A DNA stretch of 64,000 nucleotides from Vulcanimicrobiota bacterium (lineage in GTDB: Bacteria > Vulcanimicrobiota > Vulcanimicrobiia > Vulcanimicrobiales > Vulcanimicrobiaceae), in contig PLJL01000005.1 of assembly GCA_003140215.1 (NCBI GenBank), positions 194,916 to 258,915 on the forward strand. Direction: 5' to 3'. Below, in pieces: positions 25,907 to 34,851 of this stretch. Both the position numbers and the translations under genes were made by a program. The notes beneath the pieces were generated by a model. The model had not been told where the DNA came from. It saw only the letters and a program-made list of their open reading frames with translations, and ran no database searches. The stretch's first letter is position 1; every line of letters begins with the position of its first letter.

Positions 25907-27241
25907 TCAATCCGGCGGCGGGGAGAAGCCGGCGTCGCGCTCGGCCTGGCGCTGGCCACGCTTGGTGTACAGGCGCAGCTCGGCGATGTCGCGCGGAAAG
26001 ACCAGCCCCACGGTCCAGTCGAACGCGACGCGGACCTTGCGGTCGAGTCCCGGCAGTCGCAGCAGGTAGTAGGTCCGCCACATGAGCCACGCCAGCAAGC
26101 CGGTGAGCACGAAGCCACCCGGCAGCGTGGCAACGCCGCGCCGGGCACCCAGCGACGCCATCATGCCCAGGGCGTCGTAGTCGAACCCTTTGGTCGGCCG
26201 GCCGCGCAGCGTCAGGATGAGGTTGTCGGCAAGCGCGGGGCCCTCGCGGATCGCGTGCTGCGCGGTCGGCGGATACCAAGCGCTCTTGTCGGCCGCGTCG
26301 GCGCCGGTCGTGGTCGGTATCCAGGCGCAATCTCCGAGCGCCCAGACGCCCGGCAACCCGGTCACCGACATGTCACGGTTCGCGATGATGCCGCCGTTGC
26401 GCGCGTGCGCGCAACCGGGCAGCTCGCGCAGCACGGGCGCCGGCCGGACGCCCGCGCTCCAGACGACCGTCGCGCACGGGATCACGATGCCCGATTGGAG
26501 CACGATCCCGCGCCCGTCGAGGGCGGCGACGCCGTCGCTGATGATGAGCTCGACCTTGCGGCGCGCGAGGTTACGCGTCGTGTAACGCCCCATCGCGGGC
26601 GGCAGGTCGGACAGCAGCGCCTGACCCGCTTCGATGAGGACCAGGCGGACGTCGTGCAGCCCCAGCGGCCGGTAGAAGCGGAGGATCGACCGGAAAAAGT
26701 CGACCAGCTCGCCGGCGCATTCGCAGCCGGTGTATCCGCCGCCGACGACCGCAAAAGTGAGCAGCCGGTCGCGTTGCGGCCCGGGTGGCGTGACGACGGC
26801 TTGTTCGAGCGCGGCGATGATGCGGTTGCGCAGCGTCTCGGCGTCCTCGAGCGTCTTGAGCCCCAACGCGTGTTCGGCCACGCCGGGGATGCCGAACGTC
26901 GAGGTGACCGATCCCAGCGCGAGCACGAGGTGGTCGTACTCCAAGCTGATCGCGTCGCCGGTGAGCGGATGCCGCGCCCGGATCCGGCGCGCGTCCAGAT
27001 CCACTTCGGTGATCTCGCCCAGGACGAACCGCGTGCGGCGCAATTGCGCCCGCACCGGCGTGACGACATGACGCGGTTCGAGTCCGCCCGAGCTCACCTC
27101 GGGGAGCATCGGGGTGAACAGCGTGAAGTTGTCGCGGCTGACCAGCGCGATCTCGGCCTCGTCACGGCGCAACTTGCGCTCGAGGCGCCGCGCCACCGCA
27201 ACGCCCGCGAACCCGCCCCCGAGCACGACGATGCGCGTCAT
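25907..27241 (-). CDS. ndh: Type II NADH dehydrogenase (NDH-2)
   Basis: 444-residue flavoprotein that passes electrons from NADH to quinone without pumping protons. FAD-binding IVVLGGGFAGVAVARRLE at the start, NADH-binding FAVVGGGYTGCECAGEL near residue 165, the VVWSAGVRP and WALGDCAWIP segments that close the FAD site, and a C-terminal amphipathic region (GFVLTGLLAWLMWRTYYLLR) that anchors it to the membrane. Typical length. The ATG follows the stop of the kinase-like gene directly, without spacing, so the two are co-transcribed. Confidence 0.92.
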   Translation of the reverse strand: MTRIVVLGGGFAGVAVARRLERKLRRDEAEIALVSRDNFTLFTPMLPEVSSGGLEPRHVVTPVRAQLRRTRFVLGEITEVDLDARRIRARHPLTGDAISLEYDHLVLALGSVTSTFGIPGVAEHALGLKTLEDAETLRNRIIAALEQAVVTPPGPQRDRLLTFAVVGGGYTGCECAGELVDFFRSILRFYRPLGLHDVRLVLIEAGQALLSDLPPAMGRYTTRNLARRKVELIISDGVAALDGRGIVLQSGIVIPCATVVWSAGVRPAPVLRELPGCAHARNGGIIANRDMSVTGLPGVWALGDCAWIPTTTGADAADKSAWYPPTAQHAIREGPALADNLILTLRGRPTKGFDYDALGMMASLGARRGVATLPGGFVLTGLLAWLMWRTYYLLRLPGLDRKVRVAFDWTVGLVFPRDIAELRLYTKRGQRQAERDAGFSPPPD

Positions 27242-28255
27242 TTAGCCAGCCGCCGCGGCGCGAATCTCGGCGGCGTGCGCGACGATCTCCGCGGCCCGCG
27301 CGGCGTATCGCGGCGCGCCGCCCAAGTCGCCCGGGACACGCTCGCCGTGACGCGTCGCCACGTACCAGACGAGCGTCGCAGCGCGGCGCAACATCGCTTC
27401 GGGCACAACCTCGCGTTCGGCATGCGTCATCGGCGCCTCCTCGGCATAGGCCGCCACCAGCGGTGCGATCCGATCCAGATCCAGCGGCTCGTCGTCGCCG
27501 GCTCGGCCGAACTCATCGAGCAAGGTTCCGACGTCGTAGACGCGCTCGGTCTGGTGAGCGAAATCGAAATCGATGAGCGCCCGCACCTCACCTGGGTCGC
27601 CGGCGATCGCGTTGCCGGGGTTGGGATCGCCGTGGACGATGACCTGCGGCAGGTTGGCCGCCCGCGGCGCGACGTGCGCGGTCGCGGCCGTCACCGCGGC
27701 GACCAGCCCGCTCCAGTCGAGCTTGCGCGCGACGAGCGGATCAGCGGCGAAGCGCGTGAAGCGCTCGCGCAGCCACGGCAGCGCCCCCAAGAAGCGCGAG
27801 CTGCGCATCCCGTCGGTCACGTGCAGGTCGTGCAGCGCTCGGTGGAAGCGCGCCAGCACCCGCGCAACGGCGCATCCCGTGTCGAGATCGCGGCGCCCCG
27901 CGGTCCCGTCGACATAGGGCAGCACCGCGCACAACCCGCCCGCGGGCGCGAGCACGATCGTGCCGGCGCCGGCACGCAGCGGCGCGGCGATCTCGGACAT
28001 TCGCGCCGCCGCGTGCAGCATGACGGCGTGCTCGAACGCGATGGCGCTGCGCGCGACGTGCAGGCGTCCGTAACGCCGCACCACGAAACGGCCCGCGCGA
28101 GCATCGATGCGAATCGTCTCGTTGGAGTAGCCGCCCGCCAGCGCGACCGCTTGCGCGCCGTCGACGTCGATCCCGAACGCTGCCGCGACGGCGAGCGCGG
28201 CTGCCGGCGTCAGCGCGGCCGCGCGATCGACTCGGCGATGCGGTTGCGAAACCAA
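27242..28255 (-). CDS. Aminoglycoside/choline-kinase-fold phosphotransferase
   Basis: 337 residues with the kinase core of the APH family: nucleotide-binding GGYSNETIRIDARAGRFVVR, catalytic VIVHGDPNPGN (Asp base) and metal-binding ALIDFDFAHQTERVYDVG. Its closest look is homoserine-kinase type II (ThrB2) or an uncharacterised small-molecule kinase; drug resistance should not be assumed. The assigned TTG start overlaps the amidase gene by 46 bases, and the first 15 residues (SQPHRRVDRAAALTPA) are poorly determined, so a later start is possible. Confidence 0.8.
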   Translation of the reverse strand: MVSQPHRRVDRAAALTPAAALAVAAAFGIDVDGAQAVALAGGYSNETIRIDARAGRFVVRRYGRLHVARSAIAFEHAVMLHAAARMSEIAAPLRAGAGTIVLAPAGGLCAVLPYVDGTAGRRDLDTGCAVARVLARFHRALHDLHVTDGMRSSRFLGALPWLRERFTRFAADPLVARKLDWSGLVAAVTAATAHVAPRAANLPQVIVHGDPNPGNAIAGDPGEVRALIDFDFAHQTERVYDVGTLLDEFGRAGDDEPLDLDRIAPLVAAYAEEAPMTHAEREVVPEAMLRRAATLVWYVATRHGERVPGDLGGAPRYAARAAEIVAHAAEIRAAAAG

Positions 28256-28791
28256 TCACCGGTCGTGGTCGCCTCCGCCGGCAGCAGCGCCGCCGCCGAC
28301 GCCCGCAGCCGCGCGATGTCCCAACGCAAGCGTTCCTCGCCGGCGCCGAAGTAACCGTCGGCGAGCGCGGCTTCGGCGTGGGTGCGGATCGCCGCGACGC
28401 CGATACCGTAAAACGCCGCCAGCCGAGCCGCCACGTGGCACAGCGCCGCGAGCTGCGGCTCGGTCAGCGGCGAGGCGCCGAAATCTGCCGGCGTCGCCGC
28501 GTCCATCGCTGCGATCGCGAGCCCGATCGACCACGAATTGCGGTCCGCGGTATGGGCGGCATAGGGCGAGTCCGCAGCACCGCGCACGTCGCGCATGTTC
28601 GCGCGCAGGTCGTGCGTGTGGTGGACGACCACGGCGTGCGGTCCGGTGAGGCAATAGTGGTAAGCGGGAAAGACGGCCGCGTAGCCGTGCGCCGTCCAGT
28701 GCAACGAGATCGAGCGCAAGTCTCCTTGCGGCAGCGCCGGCGCCCACTCACGGAGCGGGACGGGCCGAGCGAGAACTACCGGCTGATGCAT
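28210..28791 (-). CDS. N-acetylmuramoyl-L-alanine amidase-like protein
   Basis: 193 residues of the Amidase_2 (AmpD/PGRP) fold: first zinc His in SISLHWTAHGYAAVFPAYHY, then HTADRNSWSIGLAIAAMD, and the second His and final acidic ligand in AIRTHAEAALADGYFGAG...RWDI. No signal peptide is seen, so it may act in the cytoplasm on recycled muropeptides or leave by another route. The ATG at 28791 overlaps the divergent M50 gene's ATG (28786) by six bases. Confidence 0.78.
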   Translation of the reverse strand: MHQPVVLARPVPLREWAPALPQGDLRSISLHWTAHGYAAVFPAYHYCLTGPHAVVVHHTHDLRANMRDVRGAADSPYAAHTADRNSWSIGLAIAAMDAATPADFGASPLTEPQLAALCHVAARLAAFYGIGVAAIRTHAEAALADGYFGAGEERLRWDIARLRASAAALLPAEATTTGDWFRNRIAESIARPR

Positions 28792-29607
28792 GACGAACAG
28801 CGGCCCGAGCCGCCGCCCACCGGCGGGCGCCGGGGGAAGGGCGCGATCGGCGGGATCGTGGTCGCGCTCGGGCTGGCGGCGGCGAAGTACAAGACGTTGC
28901 TCTTGGTGGCGGCGAACTTCAAATGGCTGCTGATCGGGCCAAAGCTCCTCAGCCTGGGCTCGATGTTCCTGTCGGTGTGGCTGTACGCGCAACTCTTCGG
29001 CGGCTGGAAGATCGGCATCGTGTTCGTCCTGATGATCCTCGTCCACGAGCTCGGGCACTACTTCACCTGGCGGAACTACGGGGTGAAGGCATCGCTGCCG
29101 ATGTTCATCCCGGGGTTCGGCGCATTCGTCAGCGCGCCGAACACGGGGACGCCGGCGCAGAACACTGCGGCCGCGATGGCCGGGCCGCTGTTCGGGATCG
29201 TCGCGGCCGCCCTGTGCTGGGGCTACGGCATCGCCACCGGCGACCGCTTCTGGCTGGGTTGCGCCTACATCGGTTTCTTTCTCAACCTCTTCAACCTGAT
29301 CCCGACGCCGCCGTTCGACGGCGGCGCGATCGCCGGCGCCATCGATGCGCGACTGTGGATCCTGGGCGTCGTGCTGATCGGATTGTGGGTGGTTTTCTTC
29401 GCCCGCGGCGGCTTCGGGATCATCCTGGTGCTGGTGTTGGCGTTCACTGCGGTTCCGCGCGTTCTCGCGCTGGTGCGCGGCCAGATCGACCCGCACGGCA
29501 GCGGACTGGTGCCGATCCAGCGCGCGGTGACGCTGGGGGCCTACGTCGTTCTGGTCGCGGTCGCGGTCGCCGGCGCCGCGGCGACACACCTCGAACGCGC
29601 GGTATGA
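28786..29607 (+). CDS. M50-family site-2-type metalloprotease
   Basis: 273 residues, five to six membrane helices. Zinc site HELGH (87-91) in ILVHELGHYFTWRNYG and the second metal motif NLIPTPPFDGG (Asp178). The FIPGFGAFVSAPNTGTPAQN segment and AMAGPLFG are family features. There is no PDZ domain, as in the short SpoIVFB/FtsH-independent group. Substrate unknown. ATG 28786 lies opposite the amidase start. Confidence 0.88.
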   Translation: MHDEQRPEPPPTGGRRGKGAIGGIVVALGLAAAKYKTLLLVAANFKWLLIGPKLLSLGSMFLSVWLYAQLFGGWKIGIVFVLMILVHELGHYFTWRNYGVKASLPMFIPGFGAFVSAPNTGTPAQNTAAAMAGPLFGIVAAALCWGYGIATGDRFWLGCAYIGFFLNLFNLIPTPPFDGGAIAGAIDARLWILGVVLIGLWVVFFARGGFGIILVLVLAFTAVPRVLALVRGQIDPHGSGLVPIQRAVTLGAYVVLVAVAVAGAAATHLERAV

Positions 29608-30158
29608 GCAAGGACGACGCTCCCGATTTCGCCATGCAGCGCGCGGTCGAGATTCTCGCGCGCGCGTACGAAGCGGCGCGGGCACGCCGCAACGTCCCGC
29701 CGGCGCCGCTGGACCGCCCGGTGGTGCTCGCCAACGAGCGGCTCGTTCTCGCGCTCGCCACGACGACGCGCGGCGAGGTCGAGCGCGCGTTCGGCGTCGC
29801 GTTCTCGTATCCGATGCGCGGTTGGCACACCTACGCGGCGCGCGAAGACGGGCAGCGCAACTTTCTGAGCTTGTTCTACTCCAAGGCTGCCCTCGTAGCG
29901 CTCGAGTACTACGTCCCGAAGATCGATCGCGCCCCAGGTTTGGCGGCGCGCGACTACGGGACGTTCCGGCTCTCGCCGGGCGACGTCGCGCTGGGCGCGC
30001 CGACCGCGTCGCTCGACGAACGCTACGTCACCGCCGTCGGCGGCCCCGCTCCGGTCGTGTACGGCGAGGCCTTCGAAGCGCGTTGGGATGGCGGCGTCGC
30101 CTACGTGATGGGAAACGCCGGACGCATCGAACGCCTCGGGCTGTACGCTGCCACGTAA
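29604..30158 (+). CDS. Hypothetical protein linked to the M50 gene
   Basis: 184 residues, soluble, no recognised domain. N-terminal helix (FAMQRAVEILARAYEAARAR) and a mixed alpha/beta remainder (RLVLALATTTRGEVERAFG, NFLSLFYSKAALVALEYYVP, GDVALGAPTASLDERYV). Some wording resembles small SnoaL- or DUF-type proteins but not enough to name one. Its ATG overlaps the M50 stop as ATGA, so the two are translated together. Confidence 0.6.
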   Translation: MSKDDAPDFAMQRAVEILARAYEAARARRNVPPAPLDRPVVLANERLVLALATTTRGEVERAFGVAFSYPMRGWHTYAAREDGQRNFLSLFYSKAALVALEYYVPKIDRAPGLAARDYGTFRLSPGDVALGAPTASLDERYVTAVGGPAPVVYGEAFEARWDGGVAYVMGNAGRIERLGLYAAT

Positions 30159-31557
30159 CGCCGCGCTCGCGGGCGCGCTGATCGCGCTCGCCCTGGCGTA
30201 CGCCGCGTTCCGGCCGGCGGCGACGCAAGGCCCCTTCGGGCGCGACTTCGAGGCGTACTACGCCGCAGGCGCCACCTGGAACGCCGGCGGCGATCCGTGG
30301 TCGCGCGCGGTCTGGAGCACCGAGCGCACCATCGCCGGCGTCGACCCGTCGCGCGACGAGTTGTTGCCGTACGTCGGCCCGGCGACCGCACTGCCGCTCT
30401 TCGGCGCGCTCGCGCGCCTGCCGCACGCGCTCGCCGTCCGCGTCTGGAGCGGGTTGCTCGCCGCGGCGTTGGGCGCGCTGGTCGTCGCTGCGCTGCTGTT
30501 GGGCGGCACCCGCCGTGCGACCGCGCTCGTTGCCGCGCTGGTGTTGGGGATCGCGTCGGGGCCCGGGACGAGCGCGCTCGCGTTGGGCCAAGTAGCGCTG
30601 ATCTCCGCCGCCGGCATCGCGTGCGCGTTGCTCGCCTACGAGCGTCGCGCGCGTGCCGCCGCCGTCGTGGCGACGTTCGTCGCCGCGCTCCAACCCAATC
30701 TCGCCCTCGGGCTTGCCGGCCGAATGCGCGACCGTTTCGCGGTCCTCTGCGCCGCGTCGGCCGCGCTCGCATTCGCAGCGGTCACCCTGCTCGCGGGCGA
30801 CGGGCTCGCCGGCGCCGCACGCTACGTGCAACTGTTGGGGCGGCACGGCGCCGCGGAGCGCTTCGCCGCGATCCAGTACACCCCGGCGGCGCTGGCCTGG
30901 TCGTTCGGAGCCGCCGAGCCGGTGGCGGCGGCGCTCGGAGTCGCCTGCTCGGCGGCGGCGATCGCCGCCGCAATCGCGGTGAGCGTGCGGGCGCGGCTCG
31001 ACGCGACTGCGGGTGCGTTGGTCGCGCTCGCCGCGCTCCCGCTCGTGGTTGGGTTCGTGCACGAGCACGACTTCGTCGTCGAGCTGATCCCGCTGGTGGT
31101 GCTGGCGCTGGGCGCACGAGGACGCGCGCGCGTGTGGAGCGGGCTGGCGACCGCGCTGATCTGCGTCGACTGGTTCGGCCTGGCTCAGCGTCCGACGGCC
31201 GGCGCGCAGATCGTCGCGATGGGAGTCGCCGTCGGCTGCGCCTTCATCGCGCTGGGCCGCGGCGCGCGCGTCACGCGCGCCGACGCGAGCGCGCTCGTGG
31301 CGATCGTGGCATTGGCGTGCCTGGCGCTCCCGCTGGGGCGCGCCTATCCCGCGCCGGTCTGGCCCGACGCTCTGCCGGTCGCATACCGCGCGCCCGCGGA
31401 CGCCGACGCGGCGGCGGTGTGGGCCGACGAACTGCGCGCCGGCGGCTTGACCGCGCGACAGCCCGCCTGGGGCGTGCTGCGCGCGCTGCCGCTAGCGGGC
31501 TGCATCGTGCTGGGCGTCGCGCTCGTGGCCGGCCGCCGGAGACGATCCTCGGATTAG
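30148..31557 (+). CDS. GT87/DUF2029-type membrane glycosyltransferase
   Basis: About 469 residues with roughly ten hydrophobic helices. N-terminal region GPFGRDFEAYYAAGATWNAGG then DPWSRAVW contains the Asp that serves as catalytic base in GT87 (PimE-like) polyprenyl-phosphate-mannose enzymes. The final 70 residues are a periplasm-facing or membrane tail. The first ATG/GTG/TTG in frame is TTG 30361, which would delete that Asp and the first helix; CTG 30148, overlapping the end of the previous gene, restores a full N-terminus (PRNAALAGALIALALAYAAF). Sugar and acceptor are unknown. Confidence 0.7.
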   Translation: MPRNAALAGALIALALAYAAFRPAATQGPFGRDFEAYYAAGATWNAGGDPWSRAVWSTERTIAGVDPSRDELLPYVGPATALPLFGALARLPHALAVRVWSGLLAAALGALVVAALLLGGTRRATALVAALVLGIASGPGTSALALGQVALISAAGIACALLAYERRARAAAVVATFVAALQPNLALGLAGRMRDRFAVLCAASAALAFAAVTLLAGDGLAGAARYVQLLGRHGAAERFAAIQYTPAALAWSFGAAEPVAAALGVACSAAAIAAAIAVSVRARLDATAGALVALAALPLVVGFVHEHDFVVELIPLVVLALGARGRARVWSGLATALICVDWFGLAQRPTAGAQIVAMGVAVGCAFIALGRGARVTRADASALVAIVALACLALPLGRAYPAPVWPDALPVAYRAPADADAAAVWADELRAGGLTARQPAWGVLRALPLAGCIVLGVALVAGRRRRSSD

Positions 31558-31569
31558 CGGCGGATCGGC

Positions 31570-33219
31570 CTAAATGTCGACGTTGAGAAAATCGTCGAAC
31601 GGGGTGGTGTTGTTGGGCTGCCAGTTTTTGAGGTCTTTGTTGAATCCGTGCACGTCCTCGAGGATGTAGAGCACCTCGAACGCGGCGTCGTCGACGATGA
31701 GCGGCATCGCCTTGGCGATGATGTCCTTGCGCTTGGCGATGCTGTAGGCCGCCTTCTCCTGTTGCAGCAGCGGCTCGAGCGCCGGATCGCAGTAGCGGGA
31801 AATGTTCTGCCCCTTGGGCGGGAACAGCGCGCAGGAGCTCTCCGGGTTGAGATCCGCGTCGGGGGTGAGCTGCCACGAAAAATTGGTTACGTCGAACTTC
31901 CCGCCGTACACGATCCCGCCCGTGACCTGAAAGAACAGACCGGTATTGTAGTGCTTGGCCGTGAAGTTGACGCCGATCTGCTGCCACATCGTGCGCAGCT
32001 GTTCGATGCGCGCGTCGTTGTCCTGATTTCCGGTCGGGGCCGCGTAGTCGAAGCTGAGCTTCACGCCGCCCTTGGCGCGGGTGCCGTCGGCTCCGCGCAC
32101 CCATCCCGCCGCGTCGAGCATGGCGTTGGCCTTCGCGACGTCGTACGGGATCGTGGCGACCGGACTGTAGAACGGGCTGGCCGGCGTCACCGAGCCCTCT
32201 TGCAGGATCCCGATTCCGTGGTTGATCTTGTCGCGCAGCAGCTTGCGGTCGGTGGCCAATCGCAACGCCTGGCGGACCACCTTTTCCTTGAGGGCGGGAT
32301 GGCTGGTGTTGAACGAAACGTGCGAGTAGAGAAAGCTCGGGCCCCGGAAGCTCGCCATATTCGTCAAGGCCAACATGCGCGGCACGTAGGCCGGCGGCAT
32401 GTAAGCCCAAAGGTCGAGTTCGCCGGTCTGCAGCTGCGTCAGCAGCGTGTTGCGGTCGGGGATGATCTTGTAGACGACCTTCTTGATCTTGGGTTGGCCG
32501 CGCCAGTAGTACGGGTTCGCTTCGAGCGTGATGTGATCGCCGCGAATCCAATCGACGTAGCGGAACGGTCCGATGCCGATCGGCTTGCTGTTGTACGGCG
32601 CCGTGTTGATGTTCGCAAGACTGCCGAGGATGTGCTTGGGCAGGACGCACGGGTTGGCGCCGGCCGACGCGAAGAACGACGGCAGGTAGCCCGAGTACGG
32701 CTTCTTGAGATGGAACACGACCGTGTACTTGTCGGGTTCGTCGATCTTGGTGATCAGATCCCAGCCGTCGCGGCCCACCTCGTTATTGGCGAGGTTGTTC
32801 ACCGCGTTGGTCGAGAACACGACGTCGTCGCCGTCGAACGGCTGCCCGTCGGACCACTTGACGCCTTTGCGCAGATGCCAGGTGATCGTGAGCCCGTCTT
32901 TGCTCACCCCGCCGTTCTCTTCGGTCGGAACCTCCGTCGCCAACTCCGGCATCGGTTGGTTGTGATGATCGTAGCGCACCAGATACGCCATCGTGAGCTG
33001 GTTGAGATTGCCCAGGATGAGCGCGGTCGAGAGGTGCGGGTTGAGGTTGTCGAAGTCTTGGGTGTCGCCGATCCGCAGCTCGTGCGGGATCGTGTACGCG
33101 TTCGCGCGTCCCTCCTTCCCGGCGCCCGGCCCGCTGCCGCCGGACGGTCCGACCTGTCCGGTCTTCGTGCACGCCGCGAGGGCCACGACGGCAAGGGCGA
33201 TTCCGAGAGCTCTCTTCAC
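31570..33219 (-). CDS. Oligopeptide-type ABC substrate-binding lipoprotein (copy 1)
   Basis: 549-residue SBP family 5 protein with a lipoprotein signal (lipobox LAAC, Cys17). Family markers: LRIGDTQDFDNLNPHLSTAL, ITWHLRKGVKWSDGQPFDGD DVVF split by a space here only for length, IGIGPFRYVDWIRGD, and VRQALRLATDRKLL. Such proteins deliver peptides, nickel, heme or sugars to an ABC permease. This is the last of three related genes at the end of a long minus-strand operon; no permease or ATPase gene lies in the window. Confidence 0.88.
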   Translation of the reverse strand: MKRALGIALAVVALAACTKTGQVGPSGGSGPGAGKEGRANAYTIPHELRIGDTQDFDNLNPHLSTALILGNLNQLTMAYLVRYDHHNQPMPELATEVPTEENGGVSKDGLTITWHLRKGVKWSDGQPFDGDDVVFSTNAVNNLANNEVGRDGWDLITKIDEPDKYTVVFHLKKPYSGYLPSFFASAGANPCVLPKHILGSLANINTAPYNSKPIGIGPFRYVDWIRGDHITLEANPYYWRGQPKIKKVVYKIIPDRNTLLTQLQTGELDLWAYMPPAYVPRMLALTNMASFRGPSFLYSHVSFNTSHPALKEKVVRQALRLATDRKLLRDKINHGIGILQEGSVTPASPFYSPVATIPYDVAKANAMLDAAGWVRGADGTRAKGGVKLSFDYAAPTGNQDNDARIEQLRTMWQQIGVNFTAKHYNTGLFFQVTGGIVYGGKFDVTNFSWQLTPDADLNPESSCALFPPKGQNISRYCDPALEPLLQQEKAAYSIAKRKDIIAKAMPLIVDDAAFEVLYILEDVHGFNKDLKNWQPNNTTPFDDFLNVDI

Positions 33220-33231
33220 GATGCGCGTACC

Positions 33232-34851
33232 TCAGATGTCGGCGTCGACGAGGTCGTCGAACGGAGTGACTTGGTTGGGGTGAAAGCCGTGCAGGTCCTC
33301 GTTGTAGACGAACAGGTCCTCGCGCGCGTCGGTCACGATCGTCGGCACGTCGCGCGCCATGCGCTCTTGAACGAAGCGCGACGCGGCGCGCTGCTCGCGC
33401 GGATCGTAGGTCTCCAGGAATCGCCGCAGCGCCGAGTCGACCTGGTGGTCGCAGTAGCGCGGCACGTTCTGGCCTTTGGGCGGAACGCGGTCGCACGCGA
33501 ACAGGTTCGTCAGGTCCCCGTTGGGCGGCGTAATCCATGCATACAGCGCGACGTCGAACTTGCCGGTGTAGAGGATGCCGCCGGTGCCGAACGACGCGAA
33601 GTACAGCGGTGAGGGGTAGTGCCGCACCTCGAACCGCGCCCCGATCTCAGCCCACGCCGGCCGGATCAGCTCGATGAGCGCGTCGTTGTCGGGCAATCCC
33701 ACCCCGGTCGTGAGCGTGAAGTCCAGCCGCTGGCCCCCCTTGGCACGAATCCCGTCGGCACCGCGCCGCCAGCCTGCCGCGTCGAGCAGCCGGTTCGCCG
33801 CTGCGACGTCGAACGGCACGCGCGGCACGTCGACGTGAAACGGGTGCTCGGGCGCGAACGGCGTCTCTTGGAGGATGCCGTACCCGTGCCGAATCTTGGC
33901 CAGGATGGTCACCCGATCGGTCGCCAGGCGCAGCGCGCGCCGCACCACCACGTCACGCAGCGCACCATGCTCGAGCTCGAGGTCGATGTGGTTGTAACCG
34001 TACGATCCTTGGCGAATGAGCGCTACTCCAGCAACGGATCGCGCACGGTCGCCGAATGCGGCCGGCACCGGAAGCCACAGATCGAGCTCGTGGGTCGTGA
34101 GCTGGGTGAGCACCGTGTTGCGGTCGGGGATGATCTTGAATAGGATGCGCGTCAGCTTGGGCTTGCGTCCGAAGTACAGCGGATCGGGGATCATCTCAAC
34201 GCTCTCGGCACGCTTCCACGAGACGTACTTGAACGGCCCGATGCCGACCGGCAGCGCGTTGTAGGGAGCCTCGTTGATCGTCTGTAGGTCGCCCAGCAGG
34301 TGCTTAGGTAGAATGCACGGGTTCCCGCCGCCCGAGCTGAAGAAGTTGACGTAGAAACCGCTGTACGCTCGGCTGAGGTGGAAGACGACGGTATACAGAT
34401 CGGGAGTGGCGACGCTTTCGACGAGGTCGAACCCCAGGTGCGTCCCCTCGTTGTTCTTGGGGTTGCGCACGACGTCGACCGAGAAGCGCACGTCGTCGGC
34501 GGTGAACGGCACGCCGTCGGACCATTTCGCGTCGTGCCGCAGGTGATAGGTGATCGTCTTGCCGTCGGCCGAGACGCCGCCGTTCACGCGCGTCGGCACC
34601 GCGGTCGCCAGCTCCGGCACCGGGTTGTTGCGCCGATCGTAGCGCACCAGCCACGCCATCGTCAGCGAGCTCATGAACGACAAGGTGAACTGCTGTGCGA
34701 GGTGCGGGTTGAGCCCCACCACGTCCTCACCGGTCGCATAGCGCAGCACGTGCGGCACGGTATATGGATGCCGCGCTCCCTGCGCGCCGGATGCGCCGGG
34801 AAGCACGGCCGCGCACAGCGCGAGCGCCAGCGCGGCGGCCCTGACGCTCAG
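33232..34851 (-). CDS. Oligopeptide-type ABC substrate-binding protein (copy 2)
   Basis: 539 residues if begun at CTG 34851; GTG 34806 gives 524 without a signal peptide. CTG overlaps the stop of copy 3 as CTGA and yields SVRAAALALALCAAVLPGAS, a good export signal. The body is family 5: LRYATGEDVVGLNPHLAQQF, YHLRHDAKWSDGVPFTADDV, VGIGPFKYVSWKRAE, VRRALRLATDRVTI. Closest to copy 1 in wording (APKGQN-like ending PPKGQNVPRYCDHQ). It has no obvious lipobox, so it may be a free periplasmic protein. Confidence 0.83.
   Translation of the reverse strand: MSVRAAALALALCAAVLPGASGAQGARHPYTVPHVLRYATGEDVVGLNPHLAQQFTLSFMSSLTMAWLVRYDRRNNPVPELATAVPTRVNGGVSADGKTITYHLRHDAKWSDGVPFTADDVRFSVDVVRNPKNNEGTHLGFDLVESVATPDLYTVVFHLSRAYSGFYVNFFSSGGGNPCILPKHLLGDLQTINEAPYNALPVGIGPFKYVSWKRAESVEMIPDPLYFGRKPKLTRILFKIIPDRNTVLTQLTTHELDLWLPVPAAFGDRARSVAGVALIRQGSYGYNHIDLELEHGALRDVVVRRALRLATDRVTILAKIRHGYGILQETPFAPEHPFHVDVPRVPFDVAAANRLLDAAGWRRGADGIRAKGGQRLDFTLTTGVGLPDNDALIELIRPAWAEIGARFEVRHYPSPLYFASFGTGGILYTGKFDVALYAWITPPNGDLTNLFACDRVPPKGQNVPRYCDHQVDSALRRFLETYDPREQRAASRFVQERMARDVPTIVTDAREDLFVYNEDLHGFHPNQVTPFDDLVDADI

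Noticed and set aside
27242..28255. Aminoglycoside resistance
   Set aside because: The fold is shared by many metabolic kinases and nothing in the sequence or context points to drugs.
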